DNA of 64,000 nt, taken from contig CM025856.1 in assembly GCA_003952965.2 (NCBI GenBank), positions 11,447,023-11,511,022 of the forward strand, in the 5' to 3' direction. Origin of the DNA: Morella rubra (Eukaryota; Streptophyta; Magnoliopsida; Fagales; Myricaceae). The translations under genes and the position numbers were made by a program. Below, in pieces: positions 47,408 to 58,659 of the stretch (position 1 is its first letter; every line of letters starts with the position of its first letter). The notes below the pieces were generated by a model. It was not told the origin of the DNA, did not search any database, and saw only the letters and a list, made by a program, of their open reading frames with translations.

Positions 47408-48090
47408 GAATGGAATCTCATGTTGAAGATATTCCAAAGTATTTTCAAGCAAGTGATGAACATCCCGCGTGAGTGATACTCTAGGAGGGCCTTGATTTAT
47501 CCTCCAACTGGGCAATATGTCATAGCCTTCCTTACCCAATTTTCTAGTCCGATAGTTCCCTCCCCCCTGGGGCCCCCTTTCTGCCTTTGTATCAATTGAG
47601 CCACAATGACAGTTAAATTTGATTGTTGTCAGTCTAATGAAGTAATAAGCAACTATTTTTTTCAGTGTATTTAGAAAGAAGAGAAAAGAACTGTAAAAAT
47701 GGCTTATTCAAGACAGCCAGTCCCCATGAACAAACTTCAGTGTATTGTCTTCAATGCTCTTACCATCTGGGCTCTGACCTTTTATTCCATTGAACTCATA
47801 GCCAATTCTCCTATTTGGCCTTTAAGAGCAAAACTGTAATGCCCTGCCCGTTCGGTTATTTGCCAGCTCGGTAGGCCCATGAGAAGCTTCTGCTTTCTTG
47901 CAATTCAAGCACACAGCTATAGCTTTTCTTCCCATTCGTTCAGCTCTTCACCCAAACACCCTAGCCCTAAAATCCAATTCGGTACAATATTCCCCCTCCC
48001 CATATTTAGAACACCTTGCCCGCAAGGTGTAGTAACAATGCCTATCACTTCAACATATGCTTGGTAGATGCAACTGCTGTCCATCTACCA
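47408..48090 (+). other. RHL1 3' flank, no further gene seen
   Basis: 3' UTR and spacer following the RHL1 stop codon. No other coding signal. From about 47830 the base composition rises in GC and a LINE fragment begins near 48090. Confidence 0.5.
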
Positions 48091-48520
48091 AGGAGACCTT
48101 AGACAGAGCTGAAACACCTAGATGGCATGAGCTGGTTTGGGGTAAGGGTCTTGTCCCGCGCCACTTCTTTATTCTGTGGTTGGCGATGAGGAGAAGACTT
48201 TCTACTCACGGTCGCCTTGTGCAGATGGGCTTGCTTAGCAGCAATCTGTGTTCTTTGCAGGGGAAGGAAGGAGAGCTTAGACCGTCTTTTATTTTGATTG
48301 TTCTTTTTCCAGGAGATTGGCACATTTTAGGGAAGAGATGCAACATTCCAAGGTCCAATTTATTGACACTCCCAATTGAGCTGCTCGGCGATGCAAGGGA
48401 AATGCATTGAGACGAATCATGCTTGCGTCCCTTGCCTACCATATTTGGAAGGAGAGAAATAGGCGACTACATCGTGAACCAAGACAGAAGCTGATTCAAA
48501 CCTTGGAGGATCACTTTTGA
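48090..48520 (+). mobile_element. LINE fragment (zinc-binding RVT block)
   Basis: Reads WHELVWGKGLVPRHFFILWL, then RRRLSTHGRL, typical of the zinc-binding segment C-terminal to plant L1-type RT. The frame decays after about 48250, where the cysteine-rich part and the HILG block are shifted. No poly(A) seen. Confidence 0.75.
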
Positions 48521-48696
48521 GATTAGAAAAAGAGTTAATGAATTCTTCTTCCCAAACCAATCGGGTGCTGGTTGCCAATTAGGGACATGCTATTATCTTA
48601 TAGAGTGGACTAGTTTTAGTGATGTATGTGATTTTTGTACGAATCCGTGACACCGTTTGTCTTTTTTTGTTGACTCTGGATAGACAGCCTGTGCTC

Positions 48697-49740
48697 TTTT
48701 TTTTTTTTTTTTTTTTTTTAATTTCTGACCCTTTAAAAAACTGAAGAAACCAACAACGACTCGTCATGGAGGTTCAAAATACAAGTTCTAACGAAGCAGA
48801 AAACTAGGAACAAAATTAAAAGGGATAGGATCAAAAATCCTCCTATCCACCACCCACTTAGCCAAGTAATCCGCATGGGCATTTGCTTGGCGTGAAATTT
48901 GACAAAATTTCACGATAAGACGCCATTCCCCGAATGGCCTCAAGAGTGGTACCAGGCACTCCTTCAACAACCATGGAAGGATCCTTATTGCCAGACACCG
49001 AAATGAGAGAACATTCTCGAAAATAACATGTTCCAGGTTTTGAAATGAAGCCTCACCAACCAACATTCTAATCGCCATAAGTTCCACCAAGAGTGATGAC
49101 AGACTCGGAAGAGTCTTAGCTCGAGCTCACAACGCCAGTCCTTGGTGATTGTAGCAAATACCACCGCGTAAGAAGGCCTGGCTGCTGCATCGACATTGAT
49201 CTTCACTACTCCTTCCATGGGCGTTGTCCAGATCTTGAGCTCCTGGATAGCTTTTTCTTTCCACGCTGTTAGGTGCTCTCTGAAGCACTTTTGGATCTGG
49301 ATAAGAAGTCTGTTAGGATCAGCAGGGGTCCGATCATGCACCTTCCGATTTCTAGTAAACCAAAGGGTATCGAACGCAATTGCTGCATAAAGAACAAAAG
49401 CATGTTCATCTCTAGGGTGGATTTGAAAGCTGTCAATTGGGGTGATGAGCATACAAATCCAATCCTTGATCGGAGTGTTGTGGAAAGGCTGCACATTAAG
49501 AGGCCAGGGGCCTGACGCCAGCACACTGTAAAGCTGAACGAAGTCAGGAGGGGTATTATGCAAGATTCTTGCTAAAAGAGCCCGCACAGGTAAAGCCTTC
49601 CAAATCAACTGCCACAAGAAATGTTTAATTCGGTCAGGGATTTTCAGCCTCCAAAATCCTTTCCATTTCTCCAAAGAAAGAATAGCTTGAGGGGGAGCTC
49701 GAGCATTCAGAATCTCCTTGTTAGATTTTACCAAACGGAA
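48697..49740 (-). mobile_element. 5'-truncated L1-type LINE, minus strand, with poly(A) tail
   Basis: Minus-strand ORF 49734-48985 holds the zinc-binding RVT block (FWRLKIPDRIKHFLWQL, ALPVRALL) and the start of the RNase H-like domain (VVKINVDAAARPSYAVV). The domain continues in another frame at 49090-48788 (SRQANAHADYLAKW). A T run on the plus strand at 48697-48719 is its poly(A) tail. Truncated at about 49740, where copia LTR sequence begins within 20 bp. A matching target duplication was not found. Confidence 0.85.
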
Positions 49741-49758
49741 CGGGTATCCGAAATACCT

Positions 49759-50318
49759 TGTGCGGAAACTCCGATTTAGAAATATTGGTTGCTCGTCTTA
49801 CAGCCCGCGATTAACGATTAACGATCCACGAATCACAAACACTGCTCTCAAATCGTTCAGAAGGCTACCAGAGTCTCTTTGTGAATTCCACCCTTCAGAT
49901 CCAAGGCCAAAAGATGGAAGCCCTAGATGCCTTGAGATAAAGTCTTTCTTTAGGAGATTGTGAATTATGCAAATGAATAATTCTCTCTACGTTTATTTTC
50001 TTAAATAAACGTATGTAAGAATCTCACACAGAGAGTCCCAATGAGAGTTGTTAGCTAAGTTTGAATTCAAAATAGAGATCTACATAAGATCTTCAGTTTA
50101 ACTACAATTCAAACTTCAACTTTAAATTTAAATTCAAATACACATGTGGATGCTCCATGTGTCATGAGATTTTCCAACATCTCCCACTCATCCACATTGG
50201 TGCCATCTCTACGAACTGTCTCCACTTGAACTCTTATCTCGTCATCCTTACATACTAGAAATAAAGCGTGCGACCTGACGAGACAGCATAGGGTAGGAGA
50301 GCTATATCAAGTACCATC
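49759..50318 (-). mobile_element. 3' LTR and PPT remnant of a copia-type element, minus strand
   Basis: On the minus strand a purine tract (GAGTGGGAGA) is followed by TGTTGGAAAATCTCATGACA at 50179, the usual junction of internal DNA and 3' LTR. The LTR runs to TTTCCGCACA at 49759 (421 bp). The 140 bp upstream (50180-50318) would be 3' internal sequence. The rest of the element is absent, cut by the hAT end. Confidence 0.7.
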
Positions 50319-50523
50319 TAGGGGTGTTCACAGAATAGCGAAAGCCGACTCGACCCAGTGTTCCAAACCGAACCGAGCCAATTCGGGTCGGCCTTTCGAG
50401 ATGTAGGGTCGGCTTTTGGAAGTCTTTTTTATTTTCCGCAAGTTTCGGGTCGGGTGTCGAAATATGCATATAATTTCCGAGATTTCTGACCCGACCCGGT
50501 ATATACATAAAAAAATAATATAT

Positions 50524-50557
<34 letters not shown>

Positions 50558-52183
50558 GAGTATCAAAACTACGTTGTTTTGAACTCATATTAACTGACGT
50601 TATACACCTTCAAGTCCTTTGCTCATTTTTTTGCCCTAGCGCCTCCGCCCCTCTCTACATACTCTACTCTCTCAACCTCTCTCAAAATCTTCTCCTCTGC
50701 CCCCTCTCCGGTGATCTTCTCCCTCTCTATGCCGCCGGCCGCACGTCTCTAGTCTCCAGACGTCTTCACGGAATCACGAGAATACGCCTAACGCTAGTAC
50801 GCTGCACGTCTTCAACCTCTTCAGCCCTCATTCATCAGCCATCAGGTACGAATTCTTGGAACTTCTTAGGATTGTCTATCGATTTTTAATTATTATTCTT
50901 ATTGTGGGTCATGACTCCTTGTTGCTTCTCATTCTTATCCGCATTTGATGTTCACTTTCACTTGATCTTTGATGGATCCAAATAAAAGATGTACACACTG
51001 GTGCTCTTTACTAAATTTGCTTTTGCTTTGATTAAAAATTTGCTTTTGCTTTGATTAGTCTCTCTTTCAGAGCGAACAGTGAAGGGACAGATTAAATTTG
51101 GCTTTATGGTTTCTACTTGTCTGTCCTTGGCTTATATGCAAACAATTGTGATTGCTTGCGGACTTTAACAAATCTGAATCTCAATATACTTTGGTCGCCC
51201 GAAATCTAATGCTATCTTAGGAAACATGTGCTAGAATTGCAGCCGGAATTTGATGAAAGCTTATAACTACTAAGAAGCCCTTTAAATCCCAACAAATCCA
51301 TGCTCTGCTCCCTAAAAGCATGCGTATCTTGAGAGGAATATAGATAGATGAAATAAAACAATTAAATGAAAGGATTATGAATTGACACATGTAGCATGTC
51401 TTCCTTCCATTTTGTAAGGTTTCTGTACAGGATTGAGAAACGAGACTTTCTCAACCAGATTATTATTGTCTAGCTTTGATGCAATAGCTGCCTTGTTTGC
51501 AGCTGAGTGTAATCAATAGCTGCCTTGTTCTGTTTATATTTTTTGAGTTTTGGTTTTCTTTAATGTTTCTTTGTGGATAAATATAATTTCTTAATCTTTA
51601 AAGATTATCATTCCAATTGGCAACACAGTTAATTTTATTCTATTTTTATAATTGTACTTTATTACAATGCATCATTAAGGGTGAATAATTTAGGGGTTGT
51701 TTTTGGTTAGTGGTTAAATATTATTTTTGCAATTGACACAGATGGAGCCTATGGATTGTAATGAGTCTAATGACGACATCGGCGTTAGTAGAGATGTTGG
51801 CACGCCTACTTCAGGGGCTGATTCAAATTTGGGACCAAGTCCAAGTCCCGACACCCCAAGGTCCCAAACAAATCAAACATTCTCCACGGACAATACTCAG
51901 CCTCAAGGTACTTCTGGAGGTCGGCCTCCACGTTATCAGAGAAGAATTGAGCTTAAATCCAAAGCATGGGACCACTTTGAGAAGATTGAAGATAGTAATC
52001 CACCTAAAGCTAAATGTAGCCATTGTAAAAGTGAGCTTTTCTGTGACTCAAAGAAGCAAGGTACCTCTTCCTTACTTTATCACTTGAAAAAATGTAGACC
52101 TTACCTTTCTAAGGAACGTCTATTAGATGACAAACAAGTGAAGTTGGCTGAGATTTTCAAGAAGGAAGGAGAAAGTAGATAGA
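50319..52183 (+). mobile_element. left end of a hAT element with BED zinc-finger ORF
   Basis: Begins TAGGGGTGTTCAC, a typical plant hAT terminus, followed by subterminal repeats of CGGGTCGG/CCGACCCG words (50340-50500) and a TA-rich tract (50518-50558). A C/T-rich leader (50640-50840) precedes a possible intron and the BED ORF. No transposase catalytic or hAT dimerisation region and no matching right end were found, so the element is truncated. Confidence 0.65.
51742..52182 (+). CDS. BED zinc-finger protein, hAT transposase N-terminus
   Basis: 146-codon ORF. The first ATG (51742) directly follows a good 3' splice signal (TTGACACAG), and a donor CAG|GTACGA is present near 50845, so a 5' UTR intron of about 0.9 kb is likely. 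The N-terminal third is acidic and Ser/Thr/Pro-rich. The BED-type finger spans residues about 75-120: SKAWDHFEKIEDSNPPKAKC, then C-x2-C (KCSHC) and H-x4-C (YHLKKC). It ends soon after in a basic helical tail with a TAG stop. A full hAT transposase would be 600 residues or more, so this is a DNA-binding domain without the catalytic core. It may be a dead fragment or a short expressed repressor-like protein. The ORF itself is undamaged. Confidence 0.7.
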   Translation: MEPMDCNESNDDIGVSRDVGTPTSGADSNLGPSPSPDTPRSQTNQTFSTDNTQPQGTSGGRPPRYQRRIELKSKAWDHFEKIEDSNPPKAKCSHCKSELFCDSKKQGTSSLLYHLKKCRPYLSKERLLDDKQVKLAEIFKKEGESR

Positions 52184-52639
52184 TGGGCCTTGTTAAATAC
52201 AAATTAGAAATATATATTATAACGCAAAATGCTAAGGGCTTTACTTATGCTTCACTTTATCTAATTTTTTTTTTTAAAGAATTAAGCAGTGTACGAGAGA
52301 GTTTGAGTAGGTATATTAGGAGTTATAGGAGATAGAGCAATTGCATGGCGCCTTTTAACTCGTCGAGCTAATTTTCGATATATTTTTTTATTTTATCTAT
52401 TTTTTATTTTTATATTGAATTTTTTAATTCTTAGATTTGGCAGGTCATTACAAGAAATAACCTCTTAACCTTTGGGGTTCGGGGTGTTAACGTTATACTA
52501 CCAATGTCAACAAGAACAATAGTTTAATGTCAATTGCATCAAGAGGTCGACGAAAAGAAAGAAAAGAAGGCTACAACAGAGGCTTAGTAGATCTAGAGGG
52601 TTTGTGTCGTCTCTTTATGCCAAAAAGAAAACCTGGCAG
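52184..52639. other. spacer, no gene seen
   Basis: AT-rich with a T/A run near 52265-52275. No supported feature. Confidence 0.45.
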
Positions 52640-52875
52640 TGCCGCGCACAGAATTTGTGGGAACTCGGTAGAATTGTAGGATTTTGTTAAAAACGGTAGT
52701 ATTTGGTAGAATTGTGAATATTTATATAGATTAGATTTTATAGATTTTGTGTAAAGGTTGTTGAAAATTTTTAAAGATATTTAAATTTTATTTTGTTAGA
52801 ATTGAACAAAAAACGTGTAGAAGAAATAATTTGATTGTAAAATTGTTTAATAAAAAAGTATTGAACCACATTTAA
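52640..52875. repeat. copy of the AT-rich repeat seen at about 6420-6600
   Basis: Shares ordered blocks with 6420-6600: AGAATTGTGAATATTTAT, TTTTGTGTAAAG, AAAGATATTTAA, a TTTGAT...GTAATTGTTTAATAAAA-like block, AGTATTG. Likely a truncated member of the MITE family at 6241-6810. Confidence 0.6.
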
Positions 52876-53166
52876 CTAATGAGTAATCAACCATGACATT
52901 TTATCTACTTGCCAACAAAAAAAAAAATAAAAAATCAGTAATTTTATTAACGGATATAAATGTAAATCAGTCTGTTAGTAATGAGAAAAGGCGTTAAAGG
53001 GGGTTACACTACCACAGAGGAAATCCAACCATTCGCTTTCCGCAATTCCATGGATAATATTGTAAAAATCAAATTAGTCCCCCTTATAATAACAAGTAAT
53101 AAAAACATTTGGTTTTTTTTCAATTCCAAAAAGGGGGTCTCCTTAATTTCGTTTGCAGTTGGTCCT

Positions 53167-53391
53167 TGTTGAAAAATGTAAAGTCTCACATTGCTAAAGC
53201 AATGTGGACAATTGAAACCAATGGCTTATAAATAAAGCCTCAATTTAACCTTTTGAATATAAGTGAGAAAACCGAATGCCCAGTTGGGCCTTTCAACAGT
53301 AGATGTAGGTCAATGACCGAACCACTTAAAATCTTGTCTCACTTATTTCAGTTTAAATTTTTTTAAGTTTTAAAAATTTTTATTTCTTACA
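53167..53391 (+). repeat. solo LTR, 225 bp
   Basis: Starts TGTTGAAAAATG and ends TTTCTTACA. Near-matching 5-bp flanks (GTCCT at 53162-53166, GTCCC at 53392-53396) fit a target duplication with one change. A TTATAAATAAAG box at about 53226 and a TAGATGTAGGTCA...GACCGAACC block are typical of plant LTRs. Related to the fragment at 19548-19761. Confidence 0.72.
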
Positions 53392-56230
53392 GTCCCTCCA
53401 CCAATATTGATTTTATGTTTTTGTGAGATCAGAGAGACTATTTTTATATTTTTGTTATCATAAAGACTAATTCTATTTTAGTCTATATCATAAGATTGAT
53501 GTTGTATTTATTCCTTTTATTAAACCTCATATGATTTGAAGCTCAATCGAGCTATTGGACATTTTTTTGATTGAATCTCTCATGTTCATATAGAAAACAT
53601 AATTATAGCACAAATTCATGATTTTGGATTGTAGTCTAATTTTTTTTTTAATGAAGTCTTAATTACCAAGAGAAAATGACAAAATTTCCACTATTTTTGT
53701 GCCTCTGTTTAAAACCTTCCAATAAATGGGGGATTATATAATAGGGCAATGTAATTCTTATACTTACAACTGAAGCCATAAAAACCATAAGATAACTGAA
53801 AACTATTTTTTATGCTTATGCCTTTTCAACTGATATTCAACTAACCCTACTTTTAAAAATTTCAAAGAGCATGCAATCAACCAAAAAAAAAAAAATAGAA
53901 AGTAAACTTAATACACTTCACACTTTTCAACTATCGGCTCGAAGGTTTTGATATTTTGTACTCTAAACTATTATTTTATCATATTGTATTTACCAAATAC
54001 ATTGCTTTCAGATATTGTACTCACTGTTATTTATTTATTTTGTTAATTCGAACATAAAATGATTTTTTAGCATGTAATATATTTTGTTCACAATGATATT
54101 TTTATGAGGGTAATCATTATTTCATAGACTAAAAATTAAATTCCGTTAAAATTAATAGATTTTTTATTTTACGACAGATGTAAAATGTCAGAAATAAATA
54201 TTTAATAAATGCAATACAACTAAAAAGACTATTTAGTGTGCAAAGATAATAACAAAAAAAAAAAAAACATAAATTGCCCATCTCAAGTTTGAAGGAAACT
54301 ATGTTACCTTCCCAGCGATGGAAAACAAGTAAATTAGTAGTAAAAAGTAAAAATTGTTCTGACAGGCAGTCGGTGAAGCAGATTGGAGAAAATCAATTAC
54401 CTCCTGTGTCTCTTTCAGCATTGATGGTTTGACCAGATCCATGAGCCATCTGGCCCATTTCGTTTACGATTCTACTCGGTAGAGTTGGGCTCCAAGAGTG
54501 CAATTTGACCATAATAGTACCCTATACGGTGTGTCGTGGCTGTATCTATACGTTGCACTGTATTTCAAACACGAACGGTATTGAAGAACACAGAGCCATT
54601 AAAGTTTGATGTACGACACTCATTCGGTCTATTTATCTTTGTCCACAATAACGTTGATGTACGAGTACGACACATTAGGTCTAGCCTTAAATGATAGCTA
54701 GCTTCACACGCGAATTTAAAAGCACAAAAGGTCGGTACGACACCAAGCTTGAAACCAAAAGGAGTCAAAAGATTCTACCCAAGCGTCGGACTTTTTTTTG
54801 ATAGACATTTTTAGTAATTTTCTGACGGATTTATATGATATAATCTAAAAAAACGACCATAGATATAATAAATAAATTTTATTATAAAATTAATACTATT
54901 AAAATTTTATATGGACAGCATTATATAATATATGATGAGATAATATATGATTGACTCAATAATATAAAGAGCTTAGATTCAATGACCTTTATAAGCATCT
55001 CAACAATTCATTAAAGAGGTAAAGCTCCCGATTCTTCAATTACTATCTCAAAATATATTGGCATCTCATCTCTTCAACTCTTTTCTTGTGAGGAGAAAAT
55101 TAGATCCTTGACTTTTTAGGAGACGCATAAAAGATAAGAGAACTCTCCTTATAATAAGAGAGGCAAACTCTCAAACACCTAATAGTAATTAAAGTCTTAA
55201 CCACCTTGAACAATTTAGTTACAGTGAGATTATACTTCTTCATGGTCTCTAAAAGATAAAGTACGCACCCCAATTCGACATTCTAATTATTAGCCTTCTT
55301 ATTGTTACTCCACCCTAAAAAATTCCTAATTTAGGCATCGAATGGTTCCCACCGATATTATTTAGAAAATTTAGACATTATTAATATATAGTCTACATAT
55401 TGTGTTTATCTTTTTTTGAATTATATTATATAATTTGAGTGAAAAATTATAAAGAATCTTATTCTTTATTTTGTAATGTAGGATGCGCTACATGTCTCAT
55501 TCTTAATGGCCGGAAAAGGGATAACGGGATCAATGAGAGATGGATGACAGACAATCTTGTCCATTGCTCCATCCCCTCCCACTTAGAGACATTATAATGA
55601 AATGGAAGTCAACATTGTAGATCAAGTTTCAAATTTTCCTATTTACCAAAAGATATGCTCTTCTTTTGTGTTCCCCACATGCCGACTTTTCCACACTTCC
55701 TAGATAAACACAGTCAAGTAACAGTTAACACCTTCGCATTTGTCTTGAGCAGTGAAAGTACGGTAACCTTTTTTCTTGGTTGCTCGAAGAAGAAAAAGAG
55801 AGGACCAATCCCATTAGCTATCTAATTATTATTAATTTCTTGGTCTTTCTGTACCCATAAGATGCTAGGACTAGCACGTTCCCTTGTAAACTAAATGGTA
55901 AAAATTTTCTCGGCGAGACCATTGGGTTGGTTTCCTCGTTGTTTCCAGAGTGTCGGATCCTTCCTCAGCAGCATTTTGCCAAATTCTTGTAATCTCATTG
56001 AGAAAATAAATAAATAAGAAAAGAAAAAAAAAGGGTTGTGAATTGAGACATCGAGCGCAAGCCGAGCTGGCTAAAAAGCCGGTAAACTGATGCCAACACT
56101 CGTAGGTGCACGTGCGTGTGAGGCCTGTACGAACACGTAAGACACTCACTCTTTTTTGTTTTCCAGGCAGTAGGCACGGAAAACATTTTACTTAAAATTT
56201 GTTTAGAAAGCGCATGAGTACAAGGAGTCG
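53392..56230. other. long AT-rich spacer and patatin-like upstream region, no gene seen
   Basis: No supported ORF or RNA gene in about 2.8 kb; ORFs such as those near 54565-54768 and 55871-56149 (minus) show no domain. The stretch from about 56060 on is richer in GC and belongs to the promoter of the gene at 56589. Confidence 0.5.
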
Positions 56231-56232
56231 CG

Positions 56233-56240
56233 TATATAAG
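56233..56240 (+). promoter_or_regulatory. TATA box of the patatin-like gene
   Basis: TATATAAG about 350 bp upstream of the ATG, followed by a CT/CA-rich start region. Transcription would start near 56265, giving a leader of about 320 nt with GA-rich tracts (56348-56395). Confidence 0.65.
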
Positions 56241-56414
56241 AACTCACATCTCACAAGCACTCCCCCAACTGCTCTCATTTACTAGGAGCACACAGACTGA
56301 GTGTCGCAGAGAGCGAGAGAACACTTCCTCATCCTGTAAAAGCAAAAGAGATTTAGAGAGAGAAAGTAGTTTTAATAGAGAGAGAGAGAGTCAGAGAGCG
56401 CGTTTTCTTGAGCC

Positions 56415-56446
56415 ATGCATTAATGCCTCTCAGCAGCAAAGCGTGA
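56415..56446 (+). promoter_or_regulatory. two overlapping upstream ORFs in the patatin-like leader
   Basis: ATG CAT TAA (56415-56423) overlaps by one base a second ATG at 56423 whose frame (MPLSSKA) stops at 56446. Both precede the main ATG by more than 140 nt. They could reduce translation of the main ORF; no direct evidence. Confidence 0.5.
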
Positions 56447-56588
56447 TTACCTCTCCTTCGCTTTTTTACTCGTTTCCGTAACACAAAAAATCGAATTCAG
56501 AATCTCTCTAAGCCTTTTCGTTCTTTCTGTTCATTTTTTTTCTCTGTAAAGTTCTGATAAACAGTGAGAGACTAAGAGCAACAGAGCA

Positions 56589-57524
56589 ATGGAGCTCAGC
56601 CAGGTGACGTTGGAGATCTTCTCGAAGCTGGAGCAGAAATGGCTATCTCACTGCGAGAACACCAAGAGGACTCGGATTCTGAGTATCGACGGCGGCGGAA
56701 CCTCTGCCATTGTCGCCGGCGCATCCCTTATGCACCTCGAGGACCAGATCCGCCTCAAGACCGGCGATCCTCAGGCCCGAATCGCCGATTTCTTCGACCT
56801 CATTGCCGGTACCGGCGTCGGCGCCCTCCTCGCAGCAATGATCTCCGCCGACGATGGCTCTGGCCGGCCTCTTTTATCCGCCCGAGAGGCTGTGGATCTC
56901 ATCTCCGTTAGAAACTCCGACCTCTTCAACCTCAGGTCGGCTGGAGTGTTTCGCCGCCGTCGGAGATACTCCGGCAAGAGCATGGACAAGGTGCTCAAGG
57001 AAGTGTTCAAGAGAGAGGACGGCGCCGTCTTGACCTTGAAGGACACTTGTAAGCCTCTTCTTATTCCTTGCTTCGACCTCAAGAGCTCCGCTCCCTTCGT
57101 GTTCTCGCGAGCCGACGCGTCAGAGTCGCCAAGCTTCAACTTCGAGCTCTGGAAGGTGTGCCGCGCCACGTCGGCCACGCCCAGCCTCTTCAAGCCGTTT
57201 TGTCTGACGTCTCTCGACGGGAAGACCTCCTGCTCCGCCATCGACGGCGGCCTTGTGATGAACAACCCTACGGCAGCGGCCGTCACCCACGTGCTACACA
57301 ACAAGCGCGACTTCCCATCCGTCAACGCCGTCGAGGATCTCTTGGTCCTGTCGCTTGGTAACGGACAGTCGCGTGGTGATTGCCGCGGACAGAAACTCCG
57401 TTATGATGGCGAGTGCTCGACATCTTCGGTGGTTGACATTGTGCTTGATGGAGTTTCCGAAACAATTGACCAGATGCTGGGGAACGCCTTCTGCTGGAAC
57501 CGTACGGACTACGTCAGAATTCAG
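56589..57524 (+). CDS. patatin-like protein of the pPLAIII type, exon 1
   Basis: Lipid acyl hydrolase family protein. From ATG 56589, 312 codons run to a donor CAG|GTACTC in phase 0; without splicing the frame ends six codons later at 57545. The oxyanion-type glycine loop DGGGTSA is at residues 34-40. At the nucleophile site the motif is GTGVG (residues 74-78) instead of GxSxG, the mark of the pPLAIII subgroup, which lacks the usual serine. The DGG motif with the catalytic aspartate is at D219, followed by LVMNNPTAAAV. Codon use is clearly more GC-rich than the neighbouring DNA. Family members normally have a short second exon with a serine-rich tail; I did not find it to the right, where an assembly gap begins at 58423. 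Start chosen by the first ATG with an intact N-terminus. Confidence 0.9.
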
Positions 57525-57545
57525 GTACTCTACGTGATATTTTAG

Positions 57546-58422
57546 TTTATTTACTCGCCAAAAGAATTTGAGTTGGTTCTGTGTTTGATAGTTAGGAAAC
57601 GACTGAGAAAGATACCCAAAACACAAAAAAAAACTAAAAAGAAATCAAGTCCTAGATCCTGGAGTTGTCGAGGACTATAGGTGGCACTCTACTTCCACTA
57701 CAAGCTGGTGTGGTTAGTGATTTCTTTTGTTCTTTTTTCTTTTCTGTGTTGTTCTATTGTTAAAAAGAAATCTAGCTTGGTTCGGTAATAGACGTGGTAT
57801 TATTTTCTAACTTTTTTATTTATAAAATTTATATATGGTTTTCCGGACTATCCATCTCCTCTTCCAAAAACGTGAACTCATTGAATTTGAGATAGACGTA
57901 ATCTTTTATGTTTACTGACGAGGCGTAAAACGTGGCCAGGGCCCGAACGGTGGATAGAAAGTGCGTGGTTGGGGCCAGTCGAGGCAATGTATGACGAAAG
58001 AGGCTGAGGCCGGTGCTGAGCATAAAGAACAGCGAATGTCTAGGAAGTACGTTACCGAATTGCGCTAGAGAAGCGTTTATCTTTTTACGAGAGACAAAAC
58101 GAATCAGGAGGAGTCGGAGGAACTTCGTGCAACGCTCGTTCCTTGAGAGTGCTAGACCAGCCTGCCTCCCAAAGTCCAACGTCGCAAAGGGAATCCGCCC
58201 TGTTAGCCCACCTCGCTATGGACCGACTGTTAAGTATTAGTTTTTCTTCTTTTCTTTTTTCTCATTTCTCTTTGATGCCCTGTTGACTTTGTTTATTCCA
58301 ACTCGCTTTTCCTTGGTTTAGAAGACATGTGGCGAACCAAAACCTGGTCCTCAGGTGTGTACTTGGGACTCGTGTCTTCTCGTTTCGCAGAGTGATAATA
58401 GCATTGCTAATGAGAAATAACA
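57546..58422. other. region where patatin-like exon 2 is expected; no exon recognised
   Basis: Read in all three plus frames for the usual C-terminal exon; nothing matched with confidence. Short ORFs on both strands show no domain. Confidence 0.45.
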
Positions 58423-58523
58423 NNNNNNNNNNNNNNNNNNNNNNNNNNNNNNNNNNNNNNNNNNNNNNNNNNNNNNNNNNNNNNNNNNNNNNNNNNNNNN
58501 NNNNNNNNNNNNNNNNNNNNNNN
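58423..58523. other. assembly gap (101 N)
   Basis: Run of N. True length unknown. The two short ORFs that cross it are artefacts. Confidence 0.98.
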
Positions 58524-58659
58524 GTGTGTTTTGCATGAGTTATAAACTGAAGAAATATAGATGGATATAGTGCTTTTTCATTTCTTCAATGAGTTGCTCT
58601 TGACCATAGTGCAACGATATGATCTTACTTTCTAAGCATTCCTAACGCTTTTCGGTCAT

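Noticed and set aside
56771..57361. Long ORFs in other frames and on the minus strand of the patatin-like exon.
   Set aside because: GC-rich coding DNA leaves other frames open; none shows a domain, while the plus frame from 56589 has all patatin motifs.
58013..58240. ORF with an NFVQRSF stretch as possible exon 2 of the patatin-like gene.
   Set aside because: Only a few residues resemble the family tail and the flanking residues and splice phase do not fit.
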